A model generated the notes under the pieces. That model made no database searches, was not told the origin of the DNA, and saw only the letters and a list, made by a program, of their open reading frames with translations. Shown piece after piece: positions 26,051-37,344 of a DNA stretch of 64,000 bases. A program made the position numbers and the translations under genes. The stretch is from Hirsutella rhossiliensis (taxonomy: Eukaryota; Ascomycota; Sordariomycetes; Hypocreales; Ophiocordycipitaceae). Positions within the stretch are counted from its first letter, which is position 1. Each line of letters begins with the position of its first letter. Location: assembly GCF_020360975.1 (NCBI RefSeq), contig NW_025408683.1, positions 186,001-250,000 of the forward strand, given 5' to 3'.

Positions 26051-27649
26051 TTAAATAAAAGAAAGATAAGACCTATCTATTACTTCCGACTACCCCTCTT
26101 CTTCGCCGGCGTAGCGGGAACTAACCGAGGCGCCCCCTCCGTTATACCGAACACCTCCGGAAATACCGGAACTACCCTATCCTCCGCTCCTTCCCTATCC
26201 TCTGCGTCGAGACCTATCTTTATTAGCACGGCACTTACCTCGGCCTTAGCAAATAGCAAGGCGTATTACTACGAAGTATAGCCTATATCGCCGTCGATAA
26301 GGCGGAGTTTTAACCGGGATTCCTAGGCCCGGTACTCCGGGCTTATATAGGCGATATCGAATAAGGGCGCGGGGTTAAGGTAAATAATAAGCTCGCGGCG
26401 CTTATTAATTAGCGTGCGGTAGTCGGCACGCTCGACCTAGTGCATCGTTAGGCGGTCGCTAATAAAAGGGTCGGACAAAACTCACGATAGTAGACTTCTA
26501 TATACCCGTAGTCCCGAAGGACTTACGATAGGCCGTCTTAGCGGCGTCGAAAGCCTCGGCTAAATGCTATACCGCAATAGCGAGACGGCGCCGATTAGCC
26601 TCCTCGAAAACGAGCACGCCCGCGTCCGAGCTATCGTCCTCGGTATCCTCGTTGCCGGTCTTTAGCTTATTAAGCTCGCGTAGGTGCTTAACGATAGCGA
26701 CTATATCGGCCCGGTTACTAGATATAAGAGTAGCGGCCTCGAGAAGGATTAGCTTATTAATCGTAATATTTAAAGTTAAGGGGAAACTTACCTAGTTATA
26801 GGTCGCGGCACGTCTATAGCACTGCTCGTAGCGCGTTAAGGAAACCCCCGAGAAAATATAGCTAATTAAGAGCACCTCGATAGGCTTAGGCTCGGTCGTA
26901 CTATACTCCTTAACGACCGTCCTAAAATAATATATATACTAGAGCTTACGAGGGATAACCCTATAGGCCCTAACTAGGCGGGCTTTAGCCTTAGATCGGG
27001 TGCGCTTCTTCGTAGGAGCGCGACCGCCTCGTGCCGCCGCCTAGGTGCCCTCGTCTCCGGCGCCGCCGTTCTCGGGTTCGTCGGTAGGAGGAGTTAGATC
27101 GCGGCCGTCTCCGTTATTGCCGTTATCGTTATCTTAGCCCTTATTCGGCTAGGCATCGGGATAGTCTTAGCCCTCGTTCGGCTAGGCCTCGTCGTTAATA
27201 TCGGCCTACTTATTCTAAGGAGCGGCCTAGGCGATGATCTCCTATTAGCTAGAGCCGCCCTATCGAGACGGAGTAGCCGGGTTATCGGCACTTACCTAGG
27301 AGCGCCTAGGCACGATCTCCTCGCTAGTATTAGTATCGCTAACGGGGGTGATAGACTTATAAGTTTCTAGGCCCGTAGAGGTAGGCTTATCGGTGGTCGG
27401 AGTCGGGGCACTTAGCGGGGTAACGGGGGCACGACCCTCGCTAACGTTAGGTCCCGGACTAGAAGTCTCCTAGGACTAGGATTCCCCTATGCCTTTCTTA
27501 GCTTTCTTCGCTAAGGGGGAACTAGCGTCGCTGCGAGACTTCTAGGCCGATCGCTTACGCTTCGAGGGCGAACCCGCCGCTACCTACTCCCGTATACGGC
27601 GTAGGAAATCGGCGTTGCGGTTCTTTATCTTCTTTAGCGTAGAAGGCAT
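26051..27649 (-). pseudogene. Antisense ORF downstream of pol in chromovirus G (533 codons)
   Basis: A minus-strand frame from an intact ATG at 27649 to a TAA at 26051 is in register throughout (1,599 nt). It is broken only by TAA/TAG codons that fall at plausible Gln positions. The N-terminus is basic with two nuclear-localisation-like patches (SPSKRKRSA, LAKKAKKG). The next part is Ser/Thr/Pro-rich. An acidic Asn/Gly/Asp region holds a short duplicated unit (PNEG.DYPDA then PNKG.DNDN). Next come a basic patch (PTKKRTRSKAKARL), a helical core including INKLILLEAATLISSNRAD and EEANRRRLAIAV, and an Arg/Gly-rich tail (GRGKCRANKDRSRRRG). No catalytic motif is seen. The pol-sense strand has more stops here and a less protein-like composition. 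It could be an accessory or Gag-like nucleic-acid-binding protein; this is inference. Confidence 0.6.
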
Positions 27650-28030
27650 TATCGTTAATAAATCGTCGATAAAAAGTAATATAAAAAGGTATAAGGGATT
27701 AATAAAAAAAGGCGTAAAACTCTATAGTAATCGTAAGCGGAAGAGTTAAAGAAAAAAAGAAAATAGAAGAAGTAGGAGATATATACGCACGCTCTTTATA
27801 TTATAGTTACGCGGCCGACACGTAGGCGATACCGCAACGGTTGCTCGGCGGCAACCGCTAGTATAATAACTATTAACGTTATAGAGCGTAGACTAACGTA
27901 TACTTATATAGGCGTATACGCGCGATATATAACCGAAACTACCTCTCTTCCTAACCGAATATACGTAGCGTAGCGAGAGTAATATATATTAAGGATATAG
28001 CCGAGACGTCTATATAGGAGGGGAGATAAT

Positions 28031-28287
28031 TATAAGAGCGCTACTAGGAGGTACGGGCTAATAAAGCACTTAGGTACGTAGTACTAATATATTGGTAGGG
28101 TATCGGCAGGGAATCGTGTCTACCCCGCTCGTATATTATAGACTACTCGCTACTCGAACCGAAGAGGAAAAATCCCTCTTCTCGTAAGCTTTAGTCTTAC
28201 GACGAGGAGAACATAATATATATAGCGTAGTACCTCTAGCTATCTCTACTACCTAACTGATCGTACCGTGATACGTGTTCCCTTATA
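28031..28287 (+). repeat. 3' LTR of chromovirus G (257 bp)
   Basis: Pairs with 20480-20736. Followed by the AAGAG target duplication at 28288-28292. Confidence 0.9.
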
Positions 28288-30170
28288 AAGAGGCTTATTT
28301 TTTAAGGTAAAGCCCTTAATATAATAGCTAAGGGTCTTCTTAAATTCTAGGCTCTTATTTAAATAATATATTAAGAAGAAGGTAGCCTTTATATAAGCTA
28401 CCTTTAAAGGACTATCTTACCTAACCTTTATATAAAAAGGCTTATTATTTAAAGCCTTTAAGTAGCTCTACTAAGCTTATATAACCTTTATAGTAGACTA
28501 TAGGGCCTAGCTTTAGTATAAGGGGCCTAAGACCCTTAAGAGCCTTATAAAGCCTTTTTAAAGGCTTTAAAATTAAGCTCTTTTAAAGGTCTTAAGGGCC
28601 TTTAAAGGATCCCTTATTAAGGCTTTAAAAGCTAAAGCGGCCCTACTACTACTAAAGGTACGATTTAAAATAGTATGCCTCTCTTATACCCTTTAAACCT
28701 TATACTTCTTACTTAGTTACCTTATAAAGTAAGCTTACGACCTAGCTATATAGGATAACCTTACTAACTTAAGCTCTAACTTAAGGGCCTTAAGCTATAT
28801 TAAGCCTTATATATAGCTCTTCCGCCTCCTTAAAGGCCTAGTAGCTATTATAAGACCTAATTATATTTTAGAAAGAAGGAAAGCTAGCTAGGAGCCCTTA
28901 TAGGCCTTAGAGCCTAAGGCCTTTATTATCGTAATAAAGGCCCTTAAGCCCTTAGCTAAGAAGTAATACTAATGCCTTTTAGCTAGCCTAGCTAGCTTAA
29001 AAGACTTTAAGTTATATCCCTTAGCCTTTTATACTAATAGCTCTAAGGGGTAGCTTAAGAGGTCCCTTATAAAGACTAACGCTTACTTTTTTTATAAAAT
29101 AAGCTTAGAAAATAGGCTTATTAAAGCATACTATAAGAACCTAGGGCCCTTAATCGAAGTAGCTAACGTAGAGCTATTCGCGATACTAAGGGTCTTAGAG
29201 GACCTAGCTAAGAGGCCTTAGCCCTTAAAGCTTAGCCCCCTTAACCCCCTTATAAATACCTATATCTTTATAGATAGCTAAGCTACTATAAGGAAGGTTA
29301 TAGGTTTCTTAGACCTAGCTATATATATTAAAAGGCTCTTATTTAGCTTAGAAGCCTTTTATAACGTATAGCTATATTAGTACCTTAGCTACCTAAGGAT
29401 CTTTAGTAATAAGCTAGCTAACTAGCTAGCTAAAAGAAGCTTAAGGGCCCTTACCTAAGGGACCCCTTTAGTTTTTATTAGCTACTTATAAAGAAAGGTT
29501 TAGTAAGCTACTAAGGACTATTAAAAGGGCCTTTAGGCTACTAAGGCGGCTAAAGGTCCTAGGGATAAGGGCCTAGGTAAGTACTATATATTTATTTAAA
29601 AGACCCCCCGCCTAGCCCTTAGCTTAGAAAAGGACCTTATAAGGAGGCCTAGGCTAACCCTCTTAGCCTTTTACTAGCTTCTCTTTAAGGCTAGCTTCTT
29701 ATTTTCCTTTTTAAAAAAGACTAATAAAGTAGACTAAGATAACTACCGCTATAGCTAAGGAAGGTATATAGCTAGGCACCTTATTTTAAGGTGCTTAAAC
29801 TATAGGAGGGAAAGAGAGGTCCTTTACTAAACCTTTAAGAGATAAAAGAGGGCCCTTAGCCTACTTATTTTCTATAGCTTTAAGGAAGGAAGGGAAGCCC
29901 TTTTAACCTTCTTAGCTAAAATAGAGATAGGGATAGCTAGGTAGCTTAAAAAGGAGTAACCTAGGGGCCCTAGGGCCTTTAAGGGGGAAAAATACCGCGT
30001 AAAAGAAACTAAACTAACCTTTCCTTTATTATTACCTTTATAGCTACCTTTTCCTTAATTAGTTATAAGCCCCTAGGCTCTATAGCTAGCTAGGACTACT
30101 AATAAGGGCCTAGGCCCTTACTAGCTTTACTATAGCCTTAGAGGCTATATATAAGTAATAATATAAAATA
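28288..30170 (+). mobile_element. LINE copy D, right part (ORF2 C-terminus, RNase H-like region and 3' end)
   Basis: Continues the LINE interrupted at 20479 and aligns with about 58192-58825 of copy C, then extends beyond it. Past 28930 it is the only source in the window for the LINE 3' half. A block near 29250-29450 (YIFIDS, then LSYLRIFSNKLAN.LAKR) resembles the RNase H domain found in Tad-clade LINEs. The 3' end lies near 30170 at an A-rich run (AATATAAAATAAAAGGG). Confidence 0.65.
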
Positions 30171-30404
30171 AAAGGGTTAAAATAAGAAGATTAATAGAAA
30201 AAGCTATTTTTAGATCTTCTTATTATAAAGGAGGAGGTATAAAAAGGTAGGTATATTCTAGCTCTACCGCTTTCTTATAGTCTCCTTCTTTATTTAAATT
30301 ATTTAATTTAATAGCTTCTTTTTTTTCTTTAAAGTTAGCGTTATCCTTAATTACTTCGACGTTAGTTTCTTCTTTTATTTCCTTATCTAAGACCTCTTCT
30401 TAAG
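30171..30404 (-). mobile_element. Copia element P, fragment left of chromovirus A
   Basis: On the minus strand this reads a short charged linker (EEVLDKEIKEETNVEVIKDN, then AIKLNNLNKEGDYKKAVELE), as found between integrase and RT of copia elements. It ends at the TTAAG target of chromovirus A and continues on the other side at 37345 with the integrase. The RT and RNase H part is missing to the left. Confidence 0.55.
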
Positions 30405-30590
30405 TATTACGGAGTAGGTAGAGGCGTGCGCGTAGGTGCCGTCTATAAGATAATATTAATAAGCTATATAGAGCTCTCCTATACGCGGCTAGCCTATATA
30501 TATATATATAGGATCCGGCCCTCCGTACGTAACTATATAGCTTAGGCCGTAGCCTAAGCCTATAACCTATAATAGTTAAAGACTCTTATA
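30405..30590 (-). repeat. 3' LTR of chromovirus A (186 bp)
   Basis: Starts TATTACGGAG and ends CTCTTATA. The partner LTR begins TATCACGGAG, pointing to an original TGTCACGGAG. Preceded by TTAAG. Confidence 0.9.
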
Positions 30591-31021
30591 TAATGCCCTC
30601 CCTTAAGCGCGGCGCGGCGTTGCCCTATTAACGGCTTCCGTACTATAGGGCCCGTGCCGCTAGCTCTACCTTACCCTTTTCCGTTAATCGTGCTAGCCCT
30701 ACTAGCCCTATTATCCCCGCGCTTATTAGCCCGGGTAGCCGGAACCGGGCTCTATACTTATCGGCCGGCTAGCCGTTTAAATAGGGGCGTAACCTATTAT
30801 ATACGCCCTTAGGTAGCCGGCGGCCGGCCTAGACCTACGTAAGCCTTAGGTTGCCCGTCCCCTCGGCCTTAGGTAGCCTCCTCTACCTAGGGGTATATAA
30901 GGCGGTATCCCCCCCTTCCTCCTTCCTTTCTTTCTCCTCTTTCTTTAACCGTAGTAGTAGTAGTAATAGGTAAGTTCCGCTCTACCTAAGGCGTTAGTCT
31001 ATTCCTAGCTATACGGGCCGC

Positions 31022-32061
31022 TTTATTAACGTATACTCGTAATAATAGCTATAGTAGTAATAATAGCCCTAATAATAATAACTTTAACTAGTAAGTTCTC
31101 CGCCCTATAGAGCGGGAGGCTATAATCTATAATACTAACTTCCGCGGTAGATATATCTACCTCCCCCTCCCCTGCTTTCTCCTTCTCGGAGCGTGCGGAG
31201 TTATTCGTCGACGCCGTGCTAGGCACGGCCGACGACGGCTCCGCCGCTGCCGCTGCTCCTGCCCGCGCCCCCGCGACCGCGCCTACCGCCGCCGCCTCTG
31301 CCTCTACTACGCTGGCCGCCCTTACGTTGCCCTTCCGGGTAACGACGCCGTCCCCGCCGCCGGCCGTAACGCCCGGCCCCTCTGCCCCCGCCTCCGCTAC
31401 TACTACCCCCGTAAGTCCGCTACTTAGCGAGCGTGGTGGCTATTTTCCGCTAACTTCTTAAAGCATAAACGCTAAGTATAGGCCGGAGCCGCCCGCGCGG
31501 CCCCTTATATACGGTGCGCGTCGTAGGAGCTCCCTTACGCCGACTAAGTTAGGCGCCGCCGTAGCGGCAGTTATTACTAGTACGCGCGTGCCGGCCGCGC
31601 CTATAAGGCGGCGCCTCCCGTCCTACTTACTACGGCGTCGGCTTAGAAGGCCGGCGCGTATAGGCAGGTACGGGGGGCTACTAAGAAGCGCCTTACCGCC
31701 GCCGCCGCCGCCTACCGTAATCTCCGCGCCCTCGAGCGCTAGGGCCTCGTCCCTAAGTAAGTTCCTCTTATCTAGCTCTTCTACTTCCGCTACTAACTCT
31801 CCTAGTACTAGGGATACTGCCTCCGTCGCCCTATCGGCGGTCCCCTTAGCCGTGCCCGCCGCCGCCCCCGCCGCTGCTACTAGCCGGGCCCCCCCTGCCC
31901 CCGGAGCCCCCGGAGCCGCCGCTGCCGCCGACTAGCTCGCGGGCTTAGAGGGCCGCCTAAGCGCCCTAGAGAGCGCCGCCGCCGCTAATAAGGTAGAGGA
32001 GGATAACGAGGATAAGGATAAGGACGACGATAAGGATAAGGAGTAGGTCTAGGTAATCTAA
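31022..32061 (+). pseudogene. Antisense ORF downstream of pol in chromovirus A
   Basis: Plus-strand frame (codon starts at positions of the form 3n+1) that stays open with few stops from about 31030 to 32043. The N-terminal part is now Ile/Val-rich but would be Thr/Ala-rich before CpA-to-TpA change. Then SERAELFVDAVLGTADDG, a long Ala/Pro/Thr/Ser low-complexity region, a basic stretch with RRRLPSYLLRRRLRR (about 31600), more Ala/Pro, and a C-terminus with LAGLEGRLSALESAAAANK (predicted coiled coil) and the acidic KDKDDDKDKE. The frame has no indel in copy B where compared. The opposite (pol-sense) strand is also largely open, so the strand is decided on composition. No known domain. Confidence 0.45.
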
Positions 32062-32249
32062 GGGCTCTGCCCTAAAATAAACGCTATTTTTATCTCTACT
32101 TATATAATTACGCTCGCGTTATTATAACTACCTACTCTACTTTACCTACTTCGTAGTCCTAGCCTAAGCTACTATCGGTAGTCTATTAGTTTATTATTCT
32201 CGTCTACCGTTCTAAATAAGGCTTTAAACTTATCGAGGGCTATAGTTCC

Positions 32250-35200
32250 CGTAAACTTATATATAGGTTCCTACGTAGGGTCGAGATACCCGCGCTACTT
32301 AACGAGGACCTCCCGGCGTTTCCCCTTACTAACCTTTTTCTAGCACGCGGCCTATATCTCTTCGACCTTAAACTCGTCCTCTCCCTCTACCTCGATTACG
32401 GGCGGTTAAGCGTCTACTACTTCTTATCTAGGTAGCGGGTTAAAGGAGGCTCTACGAAGGAGGTCTATATTAATCTTATTATAGACCCCCGTTAAGAGAC
32501 TATCGAGCTCTATAACCTACGGGCTAATAACCCTCCGTACTATAAACTTCGCGTATAGCTAGTTAAGCTTCTTTTTTAGTCGTGCCGACCTATAGTTACG
32601 GAGGTCTAGCTATACCTTATCTCTTACCGCGAACCTATCTACTAGGGCCCTAGTCTTATTAGCGTGCCGCTCTTAATCTTATACCGCGGCGGCTATCGCG
32701 GATTAGTAATAATCTATAGTCTCCTATAGCTTTTATATAAACGCGGAGGCGCGGCCCTCTAGTAATAAATTACTATACTACTCCGCTACTACGTCTACGG
32801 TAAAGGGAACTAATAAGGGTAGTTTAAAGCTATATATTATAAAGAAAGGGGCTATCTTAATAGAGGTATATAGTCTACTATTTAACGTAAGTTAGGCCGC
32901 GGGGAGCTACCGGTCTTAGTCTACTTAGTTACGGGCTACGATAGCCTATAGGTAAGCCTATACCTTTTAGTTAACCTTCTCGGGCCCTCCGTTAGTCTAT
33001 AGGTAATATACTATACTAAGTAGCTACGTAATCTAAAGTAGCTAGTATAGGTACTACTAAAAGCAGCTAGTTTAATTCGATCCCCTATTACTTATAATAG
33101 AGGCTAGCTAGCTATACGAGCGGGCCTAGTACTATAAGAAGCGCTCTACGTAGGACTCTATATCTATAGACGGCATCGGCTTTAATACTATAGACTTACT
33201 AAGTCGGTCCTTAATTACCTATATATAGCGGTTGCCGCCCTTTATAAGTAGGAGGTCCGTTATAAAGTCTATCTATATATACGTATAGAACCGGTCGGGT
33301 ACCGGAAGCTACTTAAGCAGCCCCTTAAGCTACGCCTTCTAGATCTTCGTGCGGCTATAGATATCGTAGTTACAGAGGAAGCGACGAACGTAGTACTATA
33401 GGAGGGGCTAGTAAAAGTCCCTTATAAGGCCTACTACTATGCCCTATCTGCCTAGGTAACCTACGACGCTAGAGTTATAGATAAGTTAGACTAGCCTCCC
33501 TCGGAGCTTATTCCGTTTATCTAGCTCCGGCGGTCCCTCCTTCTCCTTAGCTTCCGTAGTATATAGTGCGCCCGGTACCTATAGTCTCCCCCGCTAGCGT
33601 AGATGCCCCCGTAGGTCGATATAGTAGTTAGCTACCTATACCTTTAGCTTTAGCTTCGGATCTAAGCGTCGAGCGCCGGACTTAACGGCGCGGCGCACGC
33701 CCTTATAGGTACGGTCTAGAGCCGCTATCCTATCCTATAAGCGTTAAAGGGCCTTATCTTAGAACACTCTCGCCGCGCGTGCCCCCGGGCCGGTCTATCC
33801 CTCCTCGCCGGACCGAGGCAAGGGCGCGGGGGGAACCGCGTCTTCCTCTATTAGGGAAGCTCCTATATAAGTCCGTAGTGCTTCCTACGGGATAAGCTAT
33901 AGATCCCGGGCCTCGATATCCGCTCCCGTTGGCCGGTCTTAATCCCTCTAGGAAAGCGCGTCTAGGACCGCGGAGTCCCGCCTAAGGCGGTACTTAATCG
34001 AGAAGTTAAAGCGTAAGAGATACTCCGCCTAGCGGGCTTACCGCTCTAAGAGGTGCTAGTAAGTTATAAAGTACTCGAGGTTCCTATAGTCTATAAGAAC
34101 CTCGAAGCTCTTATAGCTCTAGAGCTCCGCTTACTATTGCTCGAGGTAGCTAATAATCGCTAGTATCTCCTTATCGTAAATAGCGTAATTCCGCTCCGCT
34201 AGGGTTAGCTTACGGGAGTAGAACGCTACCGGTTACTTCCGCCCGTCTACCTCCTAAGAGAGCGTTCCTCTAAGTGCCTAGCCGCTATAGTCCGCTTTAA
34301 CTAACGTAGACTAGTCGAAGTCCTACTAGAGCAATACTAGGGCTTAAGAGAATAGGTCCTTAAGCGTACGGAACGCTCCTTCCTATATAGGCCCTTAGCG
34401 AAAGGCAGTCCGCTTCTTAGTAATCTCGTTTAAGGGCATTATAATATAGGAGAAGCCCTTAATAAATATCCTATAATAGTTCGCGAACCTAAGAAAGCTC
34501 CGTACGCCTATTTATATAGTTAGGGTAGCCTAGTCCCGAATCGCCTAGATCTTTACGGGGTCCGCCTATATACCTACGCTTATATAGATAATAAAGCCTA
34601 GGTACTTAACCCTCTTAACCCCGAATTCGTACTTATCTAGGTCGAGGTAGAGCCTATAAAGTTAGAGGCGCTCTAGGACCCTCCGTACTTTCTATATATA
34701 GTCCTCGTAGGAGCCGCTTATATAGATAAGGATATTATCTATATATATAGAGGCGAACTTATCGAGGAAGTCTTAAAGTATGTTATTAATATAACGCTAG
34801 AAGGTAGCGGGCGCTCCTAAGAGGCTAAAGGGCGTTATAAGCTACTTAAATAAGCCGTAGCGTATATAGAACGCCGTCTTCTACTTATTACCCTCTAAGA
34901 TCCGTACCTTATAGAACGCCTATTTTATATCTAGCTTCGTAAACTACTTCGCTTTTAAAAGGTTATAGAGCGTATCCGAGATTAGGGGTAAGGGGTAGCG
35001 GTCTAGCCTTATAATTGCGTTTAGGGCCCTATAGTCGTAATAGAACCGTATCCCGCCCCTTAGTTTACGCACGAATAAGACCGGCGCTCCTACTTTAGAG
35101 CTACTTACTTAAATAAAACCCTTATCTAGGAGGTCCCTTAGCGTCTTCTTTAGCACTAGTAGCTCCGCGTATAATATACTATATAGCGGTCCGAACGGTG

Positions 35201-37130
35201 CGGGTAGTTCCTACCCCTTCTTATCGGTACGGAGTACGATCCTATAGTCTACCCCTAGCTTATATAGGTTAAGCTTATCCGCTTCCTAGGACTTAAATAG
35301 CGGTAGGAGGTCGTAAAAGCGCTCCGGTATCTATTACCGTAGCTTAGAGGGCGACTTTAGCTTCTTTGTCTAAAGGGCCTTATCGATATCCGCTAGGCTA
35401 ACTACGTAGACCGCTACGTTAGCCGCTACCCGGCCTTGCCCCCGCTCTACCCGTCGTATAGTTCCTATAAAGATAGAGGTAAGGACTTCTTATACTAAGT
35501 ATAAAGCTCGCACGCCTAGTCCTATGCCTATAGAACTATCGTTATAGCGGACCTACCGTTATATAGGCCTAAACTATAGCTTCCTTTAGTACGGAACCGA
35601 GTATAACTCTATATATAATAACTAGGGTTTCCTAAGGATTAAGGGAAACTCTAGTTAAGGGATTATATAGGCTACGATAAGCTTATAGTAACCGTCGACC
35701 TCTATAGCTAGCTACGTAATGCCCTTAATTACCGTACCCTCTATCGCGCCTAAGGCGCCCTTTACTTACCTTAAGGCGATCTTTTCTACCGGCACTTATA
35801 TCTCTCGCGTAAGCGCCTCGTTAACTACGGCGTAGCACTAGTAGCCCTCGTCTATAAGGGCAGCAACGGGTAAGGAGTTATTAATTATAACCTATATTAA
35901 AGTAGGCTCCTCTTCTATATAGGCGGATAATTCTTCCTTCTCCTTTACTAGTACTAGTAATTAGGGCTCTAGAGCCTGTCTTTACTCCGGAGCTACTCTT
36001 TTTCCTCTAGGCCTAGGGGGGCGGAGTCCTCTTTATCGTCTAAGGCGAGGAGCGGTTCTATCTTCGCTACTTAAACCGCTACGGGCCGCTTAGCTAAAAG
36101 GAAGGGGCATTTTAATATAAAGTATATAGATACTCCGTAACGTAGGCAGCGGCTATTAGCCTTCCTCTTCCCGATTTCCTCGCTTATTACCTACTTCGCC
36201 CGCTACTTAGAGTATGAGGCGGTATAGGGGGTAGTCGACGGCGTCTTCTTACCGCGTTTAGCCTAGTCTATACGGGTAGCCGATATTAAGGTGTCCCCGT
36301 CCGTGTCGATAGCCGGTTATTTATCTTATAGAGGGGCGGTAATCCCGTCGCCGCTATACGGCGTGCGCTTACGGAGCTTCTAGAAACGCGGCGTTTACTC
36401 ATAGCCCTAAGCTACCTTTATTAACCGGCTTACGTACTCGCTATAGTTAGTAGGTATAATTACGGGGATAAGTAGCTCCTATAGGGCCGGCGTGATCGAA
36501 TTCCGTAGCTATATAAGCTTCGCGCTATCTTTCTATACCGTAGTCCCCGCTACTTATAAGAGCGTCTCTTTAAAATCGGGAAGGAATTCGCTAAAGGTTT
36601 ATCCGTCTCTTTACTTAAGGGTCTATAGCCTATCTTACGCCTTCTCCCGCTCCTATACGTTGCCGAACGTATATATAAGGTATTAGAAGAAGTCTTATAG
36701 GTCGCGTCTGCCCCTAGGGCCGCCCTTATCCTAGAATCTAGAGATCCGCCGTATCTAGGGCTCCGGCAGCGTATAGAGGAGCGAATACTACGCTATATCG
36801 CGATAGCTATTTAGGCCCTATTTCTTATCGGTTATAAACTTCGTCTATAGCCGGCTAAGGAAGAAGTAAAAGGACTCCGGCTTACCGTCTTAAGTCGGCT
36901 AAGGGAGCGGCTTCCTCGTCGGTAGTGTCGCCGCCGTAACCGGCGTTGCGGAGGTCGTAGGGGTTAAAGCCGGTCTCGTAGACGGCTCCCTTAGTATAGC
37001 GAGAACCTCGTCCTTCTCGCTAGCCGTCGCGCTTCTAATCGCTTCTAGGATAGCTATGATACTTTCTATCCGTCCGGGGAGGGGCGGAGTGCTTCCTCGA
37101 GGGGGAGGCGCCCTCTCCGGAGAGATATCT
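32250..37130 (-). pseudogene. Gag-pol remnant of chromovirus A
   Basis: Minus-strand frame with RT active site YIDNILIYISGSYEDYI (34690-34750), an RNase H part readable near 34140-34250, integrase further left, and a chromodomain reading KRREVLVK.RGYLDPT.EP at about 32275-32335, equivalent to the LVKWRGY...TWEP core. The gag region (about 35900-37130) has no motif I can name; the plus-strand frame at 36492-36686 is a chance frame within it. Confidence 0.8.
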
Positions 37131-37158
37131 ATTAGATCTATTAATTAATAGCTTATAC

Positions 37159-37344
37159 TATCACGGAGTAAGCAGAGGCGTGCGCGTAGGTGCCGTCCGT
37201 AGGATAATATTAATAAGCTATATAGAGCTCTCCTATACGCGGCTAGCCTATATATATATATACGGGATCCGGCCCTCCGCACGTAACTATACGGCTTAGG
37301 CCGTAGCTTAAGCCTATAACCTATAATAGTTAAAGACTCTTATA
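37159..37344 (-). repeat. 5' LTR of chromovirus A (186 bp)
   Basis: Identical in length to the left LTR, less damaged (starts TATCACGGAG). Followed by TTAAG, the target duplication. Confidence 0.9.

Larger units (their letters stand above)
20480..28287 (+). mobile_element. Complete chromovirus (Ty3/gypsy) 'G', 7,808 bp, RIP-degraded
   Basis: Two 257-bp LTRs (20480-20736, 28031-28287), 5-bp target duplication AAGAG on both sides, and an uninterrupted LINE copy at about 58190 as the empty site. Plus-strand order: gag (about 20740-22000), protease (about 22140), reverse transcriptase (22860-23360), RNase H (to about 24010), integrase (about 24430-25560), chromodomain (about 25640-25790), then a 1.6-kb region whose best frame is antisense. 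RIP is milder than in the X and gypsy elements: many CpG, TGC and GCA remain. All pol stops are TAA or TAG. Confidence 0.9.
30405..37344 (-). mobile_element. Complete chromovirus (Ty3/gypsy) 'A', 6,940 bp, RIP-degraded
   Basis: LTRs of exactly 186 bp at both ends (30405-30590 and 37159-37344) and a TTAAG duplication on both sides (30400-30404, 37345-37349). Pol is on the minus strand, so the 5' LTR is the right one. Order from right to left: gag (about 37100-35900), protease/RT (active site YIDNILIY at about 34727-34750), RNase H (about 34250), integrase (33700-32500), chromodomain (32250-32340), extra region (30960-32060), 3' LTR. The insertion split a copia element. The middle of the extra region (31200-31940) is unusually GC-rich and lightly mutated. 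Confidence 0.9.

Noticed and set aside
31026..31226. 66-codon minus-strand frame (KEKAGEGEVDIST...) conserved in copy B
   Set aside because: It shares codon register with the antisense ORF of element A, so each strand is open when the other is. Kept as the competing reading, not as a separate gene.
36492..36686. 64-codon plus-strand frame in chromovirus A
   Set aside because: Antisense to the gag region, no matching frame or domain elsewhere; treated as chance.
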